Assembly: GCA_030704615.1 (NCBI GenBank)
Contig: CM060731.1
Location: 89,756,756 to 89,820,755, forward strand
Source of the DNA: Takakia lepidozioides
Taxonomy: Eukaryota; Streptophyta; Takakiopsida; Takakiales; Takakiaceae
Direction of reading: 5' to 3'
Length of the DNA: 64,000 bases
The position numbers were made by a program, and so were the translations under genes. This document shows positions 34,594-46,040 of this stretch, in pieces. Numbering within the stretch: the stretch's first letter is position 1; the number at the start of each line of letters is the position of its first letter. The notes beneath the pieces are model-generated. The model ran no database searches and had not been told where the DNA came from. It was given only the letters and a program-made list of their open reading frames with translations.

Positions 34594-35824
34594 CGCCTTC
34601 TCCCTTCACTTCTCTAATATAGAGCAAAAACTGGGGCTCGTGTGCCTCCTCCACGACCCACTCCCTTGCTGACAGGAGGTTTATTCGCCCTCCCACGGGT
34701 TTGGGCGTTTCCGACACTCGTAAGACCTCGCCACCATTCCCACATGGCAGCGTGACTACTCTCTTGCGGCCATCTATGACCGCTCCGGATTTGCTCAAAA
34801 AGGTCATCCCCAAAATGAGATCCACTCCATCGATCTCGCACATGGTGAAGTTCTCACGTCCCTCCCAACTCCCCAGTTGAAGAGGAATATCAAACGCCAA
34901 CCTTGTCGCCAATTGCGGTTCTCCTTTGGCAGAATGCACCTCAATAGAGGCCCCCATGTCACTTGTCGGGAGTCCCAGCTTTTGTGCCATTGCCGGTGTC
35001 ATGAAGGAGTGCGACGCTCCTGTGTCCACCAACAACGACACGTTAGTTCCGGATATTATCCCATCCACGAACAATAACTGACTCCCTTTACGTAAGGCGC
35101 CAGTTTCTTGATACAACTCACAAGAAAATTTGCCTACCTTGCAAGTCCTGGCGACCACCGCTTCCACCAAGCGACTGATGGTATCTTCCGACAACTCTGT
35201 GGTCGCCCAAGTCATGTTCAATTGCCGGGGCTTCGTGCACTTCTTGGCCATGTGCCCGGGCTCCCCGCAATTGAAACACACTCCATCAAAGGTCACCTTC
35301 TGTCCGCCATAAGCCGCTCCACCCGCTTTTTCTTTCGAAGCACCGGGTGCCGCCTTGACTTGTGAAGGCCCTCCCTTCGATTTCCATGTGCCATTATCGC
35401 CGCGTGGCCTATCCCACTTCTTTTCCGGTCGGAAAGAGTCACCTTCCCACCGGGTCTTCTTGTGGTTCAGCTCCGTACGGCCTTGTCTTTCACCCTTAGG
35501 GACATCCGAGAAACATTCAGCCCTCTCAATTGCCTCGTTCAAAGTCTTAGGTGGCTTCTCCTCCAACTTCCGCCTGGCCCATGGGGCCAGTCCCGCCACA
35601 AAGTTGAAGACCATTTTTGGTTCTGCCATGTCCGCGACTTCGAGCAACAGCACATTGAAAGCCTGGACACATCCCCAAATGTCATCTGTTTGCTTCAAAT
35701 TCCTCATCTTGTCCCGGGCGAGCCAGGACGCGTTGAGGGGCACAAACTGCCTCTTCATCAATTCCTTGAACCCACTCCAGTTCAAGGTTTCCGGGCTTGG
35801 ACCTCGGTCGTGAAGGCGTTTCTG
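34571..35824 (-). pseudogene. Chromovirus gag C-terminus, CCHC knuckle and protease
   Basis: The gag capsid C-terminal part contains FKELMKRQFVPLNA. The zinc knuckle is CFNCGEPGHMAKKC (C-x2-C-x4-H-x4-C) and the aspartic protease site is LLVDTGASHSFM. LILGMTFL follows as the second protease motif. The frame is continuous with the N-terminal gag at 36601-35828 across the TGA at 35825-35827. A TAG at 34571-34573 then lies where the chain should run on into pol. Confidence 0.9.
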
Positions 35825-36331
35825 TCACCATTGTTGATCATAGCCCCTCAAATAGGTGGGAGCCACTTCCACCCGATCCTCGTCACTCAACTTGGCCGCC
35901 CGGAAGTACTGCTCCAGCTCCAAGAGCCAGGTGTTGAGTGCCTTCCGATTTTGGACGCCCTCGAAGGTGCCGGGTTCCTTCGGCTTCACCTTAAACTTTG
36001 CCTTAGTGGAAGTGGCATTAGCCGCCTTCAACACGTCTTTCAACGTCCCGCCAAATTGCGCCAACAACCCTTCCCAAAAGGCTGTCGGCATGGGAGGCAT
36101 CTGTTGGTCAGTCGGAGCTCTCAGGGATTCCTCAGGCTCCGACTCCTCAGATTCCTCCCGCTCTTGAGTGGCCTCGTTTTCGGAAACCTGCATCGCTTCC
36201 TCAAACGGCCGCCTTGGTGACACGTCGCCCCTATCGGGCTCACCAGGATCATCATCTTTTGGGCCGTTCCGCTTTTGCTTTGGCTTGCCCGACCCCATGA
36301 TGAGGCCAATCCCAAGGACAATCGCGTACTG
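35825..36331 (-). pseudogene. Chromovirus gag, N-terminal part
   Basis: The start is probably the Met in GLIMGSGKPKQKRNGPKDD, near 36297, just inside the primer binding site. The open frame that continues to 36601 reads into the LTR and is not expected to be gag. The sequence is acidic (EREESEESEPEESLRAP) followed by the capsid-like AALNTWLLELEQYF and ending YLRGYDQQW at a TGA (35825-35827). The family usually has Trp-Trp here, so TGA may stem from TGG or CGA. Confidence 0.8.
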
Positions 36332-36339
36332 AACTCTAA

Positions 36340-36351
36340 GCTCTGATACCA
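36340..36351 (-). promoter_or_regulatory. Primer binding site for initiator Met-tRNA
   Basis: The minus strand reads TGGTATCAGAGC two bases after the 5' LTR. This is the standard primer binding site of plant LTR elements primed by tRNA-iMet. Confidence 0.95.
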
Positions 36352-36353
36352 AG

Positions 36354-37076
36354 TGTCGCGACCTCACTTCGGTAAGCTCCCCCCTCGAGTCATAGTTACT
36401 CGCTTGATGCGCGCGCCTAACTCCTAACCTGGCCGCCGGGCCAACTTGGAGCTTCGGCTGCTCACCGGGACATAACAGTCCCCCCTTGATCTCCCAAAGA
36501 ACCCTCCAACGTTTTGGAACCAGCGGAATTCCCTTTGGTAGTTGGCAGTCCGGAACAGCTCCCCACTCTTTGGTCGCTTTCCGGCTCGCTCGCTTACTCA
36601 CTAGCTTTTGGTCACCAACGGGCTTGCACCGTTCTCGGGGTTATTACTCCCTATATATACTTCTGTAGCTGTCCGCGGGGGTTTCACAAACAACCATGCC
36701 ATTTTATGGCGAACCACCACGAACACCCTCGACTCCCGGTGATGAGTCGCGGTGAGTCTTGTCCCACCCACCACGGCCCCTATGGACCGTGATGAGTCCC
36801 AAGACTCCCCACGACTCCCACCACGAGGTCTCTGCCCCAGGGTGAGTCCTATGCCACCCCCACTAAGTCCCGCTAAGCTACCACCACCCCTTGTGGAGCC
36901 ACCCCCACCGCAACCCGGTGTGTGGGGCTCCACCTAGTGAGCGCCTCCGCCTCCTTGAGTGCCTTGGGCACTCAAGGTGCTTCAGCCCCCCATACCTATC
37001 GCTGCCACTGCCCCCACCACAGGGGCAGCCCCTCTTGTGTCCCGACCCCCTGCCCTCAAGGCAAAGGGCCGCGACA
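36354..37076 (-). repeat. 5' LTR of the chromovirus
   Basis: 723 bp, TGTCGCG...CGCGACA, with TATATATA at about 36651-36660 as the likely core promoter (same relative place in the other LTR). Confidence 0.95.
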
Positions 37077-37310
37077 GCTGACACAGTCCGTCACAGCCAA
37101 TCACAGCCGACACAGCCTGACACAGCTTCGCACAGCCAACACAGTCCGTCACAGCTGCGCACAGCCGACACAGCCCGTCACAGCTGCCACAGCCAGACAC
37201 AGCCCGCCACAGCTTCGCACAGCCGACACAGCCCGTCACAGCCGCCACAGCCAGTCACAGCCCGACACGGCCTTACACAGCTCGTCATAGCTTGACATAG
37301 CCCGTCACAG
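37077..37310. repeat. CACAGC-rich degenerate tandem repeat
   Basis: About 25 imperfect copies of an 8-10 bp unit of the type GACACAGCC/CGTCACAGC. It abuts the LTR, which may explain why no target duplication is visible there. Confidence 0.9.
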
Positions 37311-37811
37311 TACATAGGGAACAGTTATCATTGTGAGGGAACGACATCTGCAGAAAGAACGTGTTACATTAGGGATGACGGTTAATTAGTTAGCAAGGCG
37401 GTTAGAACAGCTTGTAGGTAGATAAAGCGGAGAGCGGGGACTTCTAGGGACACGGGACGGGGGAGCGCTTGATGGTCATGGAGGAGAGGAGATCAGACGG
37501 GAGCAGGGAGTAGGAGGAGAGATGAACAGTAGATGCTTTACTTCATGCAGAGCTGTAGTGATACTGTAGAGTGGATTAGAGTCACTTGACATTGGCATAG
37601 TACCTGATAAATCATAATCTGATACTTATTCGATACAAGCACACTGTGTAGAGAGACATGAGTGAAGTTGTGAAATGAATGCATGATTAACTGGAACTAA
37701 GAAGATACTGAAGCAAACTGATGCTTCAGTATCAGATAAGGTAAATTGTTAACATGAGGGCAAGAAAGAATACAAAGGGGAAGCACAACCATGATTCACT
37801 AGCTGCAGGTC
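37311..37811. other. Spacer upstream of the unrecognised plus-strand gene
   Basis: Purine-rich sequence without a coding region or repeat I can support. Confidence 0.4.
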
Positions 37812-40271
37812 ATGACTGATTGTACTGAGCGGGCTGAGTGCTTAGAGATATCCAACTCTTCTATCTTGGAGTTTCCACCTCGGATAGCGAAGGGATGGGT
37901 GAGTAAAAGTCGCTCGACAGATGTTGCATCAGATGTTGTGGAGGTTTCTATTGTTAATTCCTCTCCATCAAGGGTGGGCACGGGAGGTCTCCTGTCCTCT
38001 TCTTTTGGGAATACCTCAGCATCAGGGCAGTTGAACGTTAACGAGGATCGGGTTGAAGACTATGGAGAGAATGATATCACCGCTAGTGCAGAGACACTAG
38101 CAATAAATCCTCCGGAGGCTTTTGAGAGAACCCCAGTCAGAGAGAAAGGTTTGTAACTGTTGATCACCTTGCTCTCCTTACAATTGAATTTAGGCTGCTT
38201 TTGTTCCCTATCTTTGATCCTCATGTATTTGTTTCAAATCAATTGTAGAAGCGCGTGGTGCGGCATTGAAGAATCTTGCGGAGGTGTATTCTCTCATTAC
38301 ACTTTCTCACTTTACACCGATTGACATCGTCTTGCTGCCTCTAACGAGACATCGTTCTGTTTCAGCGGCAAAGAAGAGACTAGGAAGCAGAGCCCGAGGA
38401 AGTATCCGGAGAGAATCACTCGACAAACAAAGCAATGAGGCAGCAATGGAGAATTCCACCGAGGTGTGCGCTAACATTCCACTTACTAATGCATTGTGGT
38501 GTGACTATAGGGCAATTTCTTGATGTAGATTCTAGCAAACCATAGATGGTAGGTGGGGTTGCGTTTTGTGAGCTGATCACGGGAGGTCTCCCGTCACTGT
38601 ATTGTAGTACATCTCTGGTGTACTTAAAGCACCCATGGGTTTTTTTATTTATAAACTACTAATTGACGTTCTGAACCCTCCAAGTGGCTTTTTATGTGCT
38701 GTGTTGATCACGGAGATCTCCCGTCCTTGTATTTAGGAATCGCATTTGTCATAATGAGAACTTGAATTATCCTTGTTGGTGGTCTTGTTCATTGCTTGTC
38801 ATAGGAGATCTCCCGTCCTTGAATTGAGACATAGCTCCATACGGTTCTGAAAGACCGTTCTGTTGGTTGTTATTTGGTGTTTATATTAACGAGTTGTTCT
38901 TTTGTTGATTGTGCTGCCAGAACAAAGATTCCGAAGGAATCAATCGCAGTGATGAGCGCCGACATTGCCGGTTCCTTCATATACCCACACATTGAAGGGT
39001 TCACAATAAAGCATGATGGCTTCTACGAGCTAAAGAAGAGTATTGACTAATGGGGTATCGACGTTGCTGACTCCCCGAACCCAGAGAAAGCCGTCTTCCG
39101 TTAACAAATCGGTGCGGAGAAGAAAACACTTCTGTGTTGTGATGTGTTGGGAATTGAAACGGAGGACTCGGTGAGGTATAACAGAGTTACCCTTGCTGTG
39201 TTCATCCGCGAGAACGCCCGAAAAGGGGAGAAGGTATTTGGGTTCTCTGTTGATGCCATGAGTCTGAGTAGTGATCTAATGGGATTCGCGATTCGGATGG
39301 GATTCAGGGTCCCTGTTGTCGAAGATGACCTGGAGATGGAAATCCTCAAGATTGCCATAATTCTCTACAATAATGCTAAGGAGAGACAGCAATTGGAGGT
39401 ACAACGACTCCAATCGGAGCAAAAGCAGTTGGAGGACACGAAGAAGAAACCGAAAAAAGCAAGACAGCCAAAAGAAGGAAATGGAGATGATGACAAAGAA
39501 GAGGGGGGAAGAAAACAACAAATGACCATCGATATCGTGAATAGCCAAGAAAATAGGCACCTGAAGACTGATGAGATTTTCGACCTGGATGAGTCGAGAC
39601 GACTCTCAACAATACCAGGATATATTCCCGTTTGGATTTGAATACGTCCAGGAAGTGGACATCAACCTCTGTTTTCTGGCCCCACAATATATGATTTATC
39701 GACCCTCTGTGAGAAGCACAAGCTAGAGATTGAATCAAGGCTAGTTGCGACTCAAAAATGCCTATTTACTTGATTCCACAACACGAGACCGAGCCCACGA
39801 AGGTGTGGAGTAGGAAGCCCGATGAGCGCAAACTGCAGAAGGCGACATATTTTATTATCGGAGGCCAACATATATTGATGGCAGCCCAGATCAGGGGAGG
39901 TCTCCCGTGCTAACTCACCTTCGAGAAATTCTACTTACTATTTGACCATGTATTTGTCCACTGTCCATTTTCAATTGTCTCTCTTCTAATGCTAATCAAC
40001 TGAACTGTGATGATTGCAGGAGCTCTTGGAGGATCCGGCAGTGAGTAATGATGTCCTGATAAAATTGCTACGTATATGGTCTGCTAAGATAGTGTACTTG
40101 ACGGATGAGCTTCGACTGGTGACTACCTCCAAGGTTCTGAACAAGCCGAACAAGGAGAATCTTTACGAACCGTCTTTCTATGAGAAGGTCCGTCACTATA
40201 GAAAATATTACAATTACAAGGAGCGGCCCCAGAAGTATGATGAGCATCGTCGGGTCGAGACTCAGCAGTGA
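37812..40271 (+). pseudogene. Unrecognised spliced gene, plus strand
   Basis: I do not recognise the protein. Candidate exons are 37812-38151 (acidic, SSSDVV-type), about 38250-38523, 38921-39888 and 40020-40271. Splice signals are good: a GT after AAAG at 38152 and acceptors CAATTGTAG at 38249, CTGTTTCAG at about 38365, GTGCTGCCAG at 38920 and GATGATTGCAG at 40019. The third exon frame reads SADIAGSFIYPHIEGF and then VTLAVFIRENARKGEKVFG, with in-frame TAA 39048-39050, TAA 39102-39104 and TGA 39639-39641. After a frameshift near 39750 the last part contains FIIGGQHILMAAQ, faintly like the G-x-H motif of ParB/sulfiredoxin folds. Dispersed palindromes lie in or at the introns (38578-38600, 38704-38728, 38801-38819 and 39893-39910). 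Confidence 0.45.
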
Positions 40272-40439
40272 AAGGTGAGTGTGACCACAAGAGGTCTCCC
40301 ATCCTTTCTTTCCATTCATCTATCACTGTAGCGATGCAATGGATGTCTACATTATAGTTGATCGCAATCCAATTTCATCGCCCACACACCAGCAACCACA
40401 TTCATTGTCCCAGCACCTTCTCTTCCATTGAGGTCATCT
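40272..40439. other. Downstream flank with a palindrome copy
   Basis: Contains a decayed palindrome at 40286-40305 (AGAGGTCTCCCATCC). Nothing else is recognised. Confidence 0.5.
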
Positions 40440-40680
40440 GGGATGTGTTTTGCTTTGTTTTGCGGTGCTTCTCTCTTTCTCCAAACTGGTGATATTCTCG
40501 ATCTGGAAGAGATCCACACACCATCAAAATTTGAAATTGGGGATAATGCTTCATGATGTGATTGTCTATTGGTTACTTAAGGGTTTCTGTACACAGGTTT
40601 GACTTTATTCTAGGTCGAGAATGTCTCTAGAAAGAGGAAATGGAGAAGCACCGCAATATAAAGTAGGAGACACTCCAGAA
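40440..40680. mobile_element. MITE-like element, copy 2
   Basis: Ends TTGCGGTGCTTCTC (about 40460) and GGAGAAGCACCGCAA (about 40645) are inverted. The body matches 16300-16575. Confidence 0.6.
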
Positions 40681-40974
40681 AGAGTGCACTACAACAGATC
40701 CCGGCTTTAATGTCTGCCACATTTGCCCAGTCGTAGCATATATGTCTACAAAATGCAAGGGGGCAGTCCTGGTTGCCAATTGTGACCACCAGAAGTCGTA
40801 TATGCCACCTTGTACCTCCGCCACGTCAGGATCTGCGGTCAAACACGTTTGACCATATAAGGGAAGATGGTAGATACGACTAGGAGTCATGGCCAAAACT
40901 GCAACAGGATGACGTGGGCATGGGAATGTATGACTGCCAGTATTCACAACTGCACATGGCAATTGCTGGTTGCC

Positions 40975-41085
40975 CAAGGAGTGTCTATAAGCCCTACTTC
41001 AAGGATGAAGCGCGTCCAACTTGGTAACAAGTTTTGCGTCCACCACCTGTGCTGCTAAATAATGAAAATGAACCAAAGTACGAGG
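40975..41085 (+). pseudogene. Chromovirus integrase C-terminal fragment
   Basis: The plus-strand frame reads KPYFKDEARP, then QVLRPPPVLL, matching the segment just before the chromodomain at about 31985-31900 on the minus strand. It is a small solitary fragment. Confidence 0.7.
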
Positions 41086-41109
41086 ACTTGGGGAATCAAA
41101 CGTGAGAGT

Positions 41110-41420
41110 CAAGTGGGGGTTTGATTCTTTGTCATGGTCGCACCACCCAACTGAAACACCATATCTTGATTGTCCACCAAGACTACCCAAGGAGTCACCA
41201 TGGTGCCTCAATGGCTAGCCTAACTGACAACTCTTGCAACCTAGCAGCTGCCGCTTGCCATGGCGCAGCCGTGGCTGTCTTCACCCTCCTATCAAAGGAC
41301 TCCTCGGCATGAAGCTCTCTATCTGCCAACTCCGCAGATGGAGGACGTTTACGAGTTGGAGTTAGCGGTGTTGGAGTTAGCGGCAGAAGACAAAGTGCAT
41401 CCCGATTATTCTTCATTCAT
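41110..41420 (-). pseudogene. Gag-like fragment of the methyltransferase gypsy family
   Basis: RVKTATAAPWQAAAARLQEL on the minus strand closely matches the C-terminal part of the gag-like frame near 6960-7020. It is solitary and truncated and sits beside the chromovirus fragment. Confidence 0.7.
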
Positions 41421-41612
41421 GTAATTCATAGCTCCACGCACAAAACACATGCGGACCAGGACAGACGGGAGGTCTCCCCCCCCAATTAGCGATACACATC
41501 AGGATTAGTCAAATTAAAATGAGGGGTAAACATGCACAAGTTACAACAACCTACCAAAGCCATAAAGAGAATGAGGGGTCTGACAGGAACAAGCACAAAT
41601 AGAAAGGCAAAG

Positions 41613-41634
41613 AGGACGGGAGGTCTCCCGTCCT
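41613..41634. repeat. Dispersed palindrome, GGACGGGAGGTCTCCCGTCC form
   Basis: Arms AGGACGGGA and TCCCGTCCT match perfectly around a GGTC centre. Related copies in this segment are at 37978-37998, 41464-41480, 41706-41723 and 42211-42233. I see no coding sequence in 41421-42245 otherwise. Confidence 0.9.
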
Positions 41635-42245
41635 TATTCACGCTCTCTAGTCTAAAAGAGTTTGACGGGTGTGATGACGAAACCAAAACATGCACATAGT
41701 CAGGTAGGGGAGATCTCCCGTGGTGATACCTCTCATATCGACATGAGTAATGAACTCCAAAACCGAACAAAGAGTACACAGAGAACACAGAGCACAGCCA
41801 TGATATCCATCGCTCTGATATGAAATGAATAAAAAATAATGAACCATTTGTATTCATAATTTGCGCTTAGAGAATAGCGTCATTGTCAATGTACATTATT
41901 TACAATATCCCAACTGGTGGAAGACTGTCACCCGACTAGTAATAACGGGTAGCGGATTCTACTCTCATCCCAGATCTCCCCAGATGGACATTCCGTTGCC
42001 CTGCATCTGTTTGAGGGCATTGTGCTCGCCAGCATATCTCCTCCTCAGAAATACTCATATAGCTCCAGAGACCCTCCCGACCTGTTGGTGTGGTATGTCC
42101 ATCCTTCTTCTTGTCGGATATTGACTTCATACGACACTTGGCCTTGACTAGAACAAATAAACCAATCCATGAGACAAATCAGTATACTTTTCAGATTCAT
42201 CGTGCGCAGTAGGGTCGGGAGACCTCCCGTGCTTACTCACCCATT

Positions 42246-43000
42246 CTAACCTCTTAAACTACTACTCCAAGACACATCGGTTGACATAAAAAGAAGAAGT
42301 TGAAAGCAAAGAGGTGGGAACATACCTAAAAACACACAAGGGTCAGTAATCCCTAGGGGATTTGCATATCTCGCTAGCCAAATCCAATCAGGGTGAGAGC
42401 TATCGACAGGCCTCTGAACATTTGCACGCTTCCAGTAATTCTCCACCATGTACTCTTGAACTGTCGGAGATGACATCATGCCAGAAAGGAATGGCCATAA
42501 AGCCTCAACAAGATCCTCAACAAAAGAATCTCGTCCCTCCTTGATGATCGGCGTTAGAGTGCCATCAAAGGATCTCGGGTAAAAACAATATTCAAAGGGT
42601 TCCTTAGGGCTTTGGTGGGCTCATCATCAATCAAAAGCGTTTGGCCTTTGGGCTTAGAACTTCTCTCGAAGTGTTCCCAAAGACCAACAATGTCTATAAC
42701 GTAGAACGGCTGTGTTGAGGCAATGTTGAGGCCCGACACCAGATAAAGCAAAATTTCCTGACCATATCATTCGGGAGAAGATATGCAAGAAGAGCCTCAA
42801 CCATATGCTGAACTCCAGAGGACCATATACCCACATGGTAATGGTTGAACGCGTTCAAGAAATTCAAGAAGACCCGGACGAGGAATGACATTGTCCCAAT
42901 CGTAGGGAATTTTGGCACGAGGGAAATGTTCAAGGAACCTCTATGATCCAACAGGCTTGGGTTAATAGCACAATAAACCAACAACATTTAGAATGATTAA
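42246..43000 (-). pseudogene. HAD/FCP1-type phosphatase-like gene, decayed
   Basis: Fragments in several frames match the NIF/FCP1 HAD fold: IPRPGLLEFLE, then HVGIWSSGVQHMVEALLAYL (motif II region), then KGQTLLIDDEPTKALRNPLN (motif IV with paired Asp), then a C-terminal element, QEYMVENYWKR. The N-terminal motif I, normally DLNGxL with the nucleophilic Asp, appears as CAINPSLLDHRG. The nucleophile is therefore not evident at its usual place. At least two frameshifts occur. HAD phosphatases of this kind dephosphorylate proteins, but this copy would be dead. Confidence 0.65.
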
Positions 43001-43299
43001 CTTTCTTTGACCTCCAGAGGAGGCCGTCACTCGTGTCTTCCGGTGCAAGAGATTTGCTGCCGCGCTCGCTCGAAAATGGTCATGACCCATCTGTCAAGAT
43101 TCGACGGTTAGCTTTGGATGGGGGGCTGCTATTTCATGAGCGGCATGAGCATGAGCGGCATGAGCATGAGCAGAAAAAAAAAAAACATGAGCAGACCATT
43201 GTAAGTCCACGGAAATAGGGTTAGGAGGCACGGAAATAGGGTCATGTGAAGTTGGAATGTGGCACCAGTGGACTTGAAATGCAACATTTTATTGCATTT

Positions 43300-44238
43300 A
43301 CTTGCCGAAAATGGCTAAGTCCCAGATCTGACTAGGCCCGGAACTGGAAAAATGGCGCCGAATTTCCGATTTTGGTGCCAGTCAGATCTGGGACTTAGCC
43401 ATTTTAGGCCCCGAACTAGAACAATGGCGTTTTTTTTTTTTTTTTTTTTTTTTTCGGTGCCATTTTACCAGTTCGGGGCCTAAAATGGCTAAGTCCCAGA
43501 TCTGACTGGGCCCGGAACTGGGCAAAATGGCGCCGAATTTCCGATTTTGGTGCCATCCACTCTAGGGACTTAGCCATTTTCGGCCCTGAAAGTACCCACT
43601 GGCTATGCCTCTGCTTTCAAAAAACATGTGGTCAAACAAAAGTTGAGCCAATTGAACTCGCTCTAGTACTTGAGATGGAGAGTGGGTGAGGTCTGTATGG
43701 TGGAGTCTTTTAGCAAAGGTGCCATTGGCTTGACTTATATAACGTGATAGAATGGTTTCTCCTCTTTTCACCATTTCCGTATCACTAGAAGAAGACCTGC
43801 TTACATCTATAAGTGCAAGGTGTTAGCATAGTTAACACTTGTGTGTGGAAAAGAGCTTGATAGATAGCTCTTAAGTTACAAGCTGTTGCAGGGTTTGCAA
43901 GAAGAAAGTCTTGTGGTGTTTATGTACAAGAGGAGGTCTTCAAGAAGAGCATCATTGAAAGTTTGAGAGCTTGTGAAGAAGCTCTTGTTCTGCAAGTGTT
44001 GCAGGGTTTGAGGAGTTCAAGAAGAGCTCGGGTGTTAAGGAAGCAAGTGGTGCATGTGTGGAGTATGGTTTCAGCTTGTGGGAGTCTTCAACTTCCATTT
44101 TTCCTGTTCGGGGCCGAAAATGGCTAAGTCCCAGATCTGACTGGGCCCAGAACTGGAAAAATGGCGCCGAATTTCCGATTTTGGGTGCCAGTCAGATCTA
44201 GGACTTAGCCGTTTTCGGCCCGGAACTAGAAAAATATC

Positions 44239-44269
<31 letters not shown>

Positions 44270-45540
44270 CGGCGCGATTTATCCAGTTCGGGGCCGAAAA
44301 TGGCTAAGTCCCAGATCTGACTGGGCCCAGAAATGGAAAAATGGTGCCGAATTTCCGATTTTGGGTGCCAGTCAGATCTGGGACTTAGCCGTTTTCGGCC
44401 CCGAACTGGAAAAATGGCGTTTATTTATTTCTTTTTATTTCTTTTTATTTTATTTTCGGCGCCATTTTTCCATTTCGGGGCCGAAAATGGCTAAGTCCCA
44501 GATCTGACTGGCACCAAAATCGGAAATTCGGCGCCATTTTTCCAGTCATGCAGGTAATTCGAAGAGCGGATGGATGGAAATCCGGCGCCGGATTACCATC
44601 CGCCAACTAGGTCGGCGCGCAAAATTTCCGTCATGCAGGTAATTCGAAGAGCGGATGGATGAAAATCCGGCGCCGGATTTCCATCCATCCGCTCTTGGAA
44701 TTACCTGCATGACTGGAAAAATGGCGCCGAATTTCCGATTTTGGGTGCCAGTCAGATCTGGGACTTAGCCGTTTTCGGCCCCTAACAAGAAAAATGACGT
44801 TTTTTTTTTTTTTTTTTTTTCGGCGACATTTTTCCATTTCGTTGCCGAAAATGTCTAAGTCCCAGATCTGACTGGCACCAAAATCGGAAATTCGGCGCCA
44901 TTTTTCCAGTCATGCAGGTAATTCCAAGAGCGGATGGATGGAAATCCGGAGCCGGATTTCCATCCACCAGGTAAGTCGGCGCGCAAAATTTCCGTCATGC
45001 AGGTAATTCGAAGAGCGGATGGATGAAAATCCGGCGCCGGATTTCCATCCATCCGCTCTTCGAATTACCTGCATGACTGGAAAAATGGCGCCGAATTTCC
45101 GATTTTGGGTGCCAGTCAGATCTGGCACTTAGCCGTTTTCGGCCCCGACATGGAAAAATGGCGTTTTTTTTTTTTTTTTTCTTTTTTTCTTTTTTTTTGG
45201 CGCCATTTTTCCATTTCGGGGCCGAAAATGGCTAAGTCCCAGATCTGACTTGCACCAAAATCGGAAATTCGGCGCCATTTTTCCAGTCATGCAGGTAATT
45301 CGAAGAGCGGATGGATGGAAATCCGGCGCCGGATTACCATCCGCCAACTAGGTCGGCGCGAAAAAATTTCCGTCGTGCAGGTAATTCGAAGAGCGGATGG
45401 ATGAAAATCCGGCGCCGGATTTCCATCCATCCGCTCTTGGAATTACCTGCATGACTGGAAAAATGGCGCCGAATTTCCGATTTTGGGTGCCAGTCAGATC
45501 TGGGACTTAGCCGTTTTCGGCCCCGACATGGAAAAATGGC

Positions 45541-45573
<33 letters not shown>

Positions 45574-46040
45574 GCGCCTTTTTTCCATTTCGGAGGCGAA
45601 AATGGCTAAGTCCCAGATCTGACTTGCACCAAAATCGGAAATTCGGCGCCATTTTTCCAGTCATGCAGGTAATTCCAAGAGCGGATGGATGGAAATCCGG
45701 CGCCGGATTTCCATCCACCAGGTAAGTCGGCGCGCAAAATTTCCGTCGTGCAGGTAATTCGAAGAGCGGATGGATGAAAATCCGGCGCCGGATTTCCATC
45801 CATCCGCTCTTGGAATTACCTGCATGACTGGAAAAATGGCGCCGAATTTCCGATTTTGGGTGCCAGTCAGATCTGGGACTTAGCCGTTTTCGGCCCCGAC
45901 ATGGAAAAATGGCGTTTTTTTTTTTTTTTTTTTTTTTTTTTGGCGCCATTTTTCCATTTCGGGGCCGAAAATGGCTAAGTCCCAGATCTGACTTGCACCA
46001 AAATCGGAAATTCGGCGCCATTTTTCCAGTCATGCAGGTA
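43300..46040. repeat. Array of large inverted repeats around poly(T) tracts
   Basis: Repeated modules: ATGGCTAAGTCCCAGATCTG, then GGCGCCGAATTTCCGATTTT, then a 20-30 nt T-run, then the reverse complement of the first part. Modules recur every 300-350 bp (T-runs near 43430, 44230, 44800, 45170, 45545 and 45917). From 44520 on they alternate with GGATGGATGGAAATCCGGCG palindromes. Confidence 0.9.
43585..44100 (+). mobile_element. Gypsy LTR-end plus leader fragment inside the array
   Basis: About 515 bp that interrupt the inverted-repeat module. From about 43787 it reads TATCACTAGAAGAAGA and continues with GTGTGTGGAAAAGAGCTTG. This resembles the leader that follows the 5' LTR of the methyltransferase gypsy element (reverse complement of 9963-9780). 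It is probably a truncated relative. Confidence 0.5.

Larger units (their letters stand above)
30093..37076 (-). mobile_element. Ty3/gypsy chromovirus with two LTRs
   Basis: A 6,984-bp element on the minus strand with LTRs of 723 bp (36354-37076) and 746 bp (30093-30838). Both begin TGTCGCG and end CGCGACA. A primer binding site, a polypurine tract, gag with a CCHC knuckle, protease, RT, RNase H, integrase and a chromodomain are all present in canonical order. The 5-bp flanks (TTTTG and GCTGA) do not match, so no target duplication is seen. Gag has a TGA (35825-35827) and pol has 1-nt shifts, so this copy is not autonomous. Confidence 0.95.

Noticed and set aside
37077-37310. A Thr/His/Ser-rich protein in the CACAGC region
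   Set aside because: Low-complexity tandem DNA open in several frames at once.
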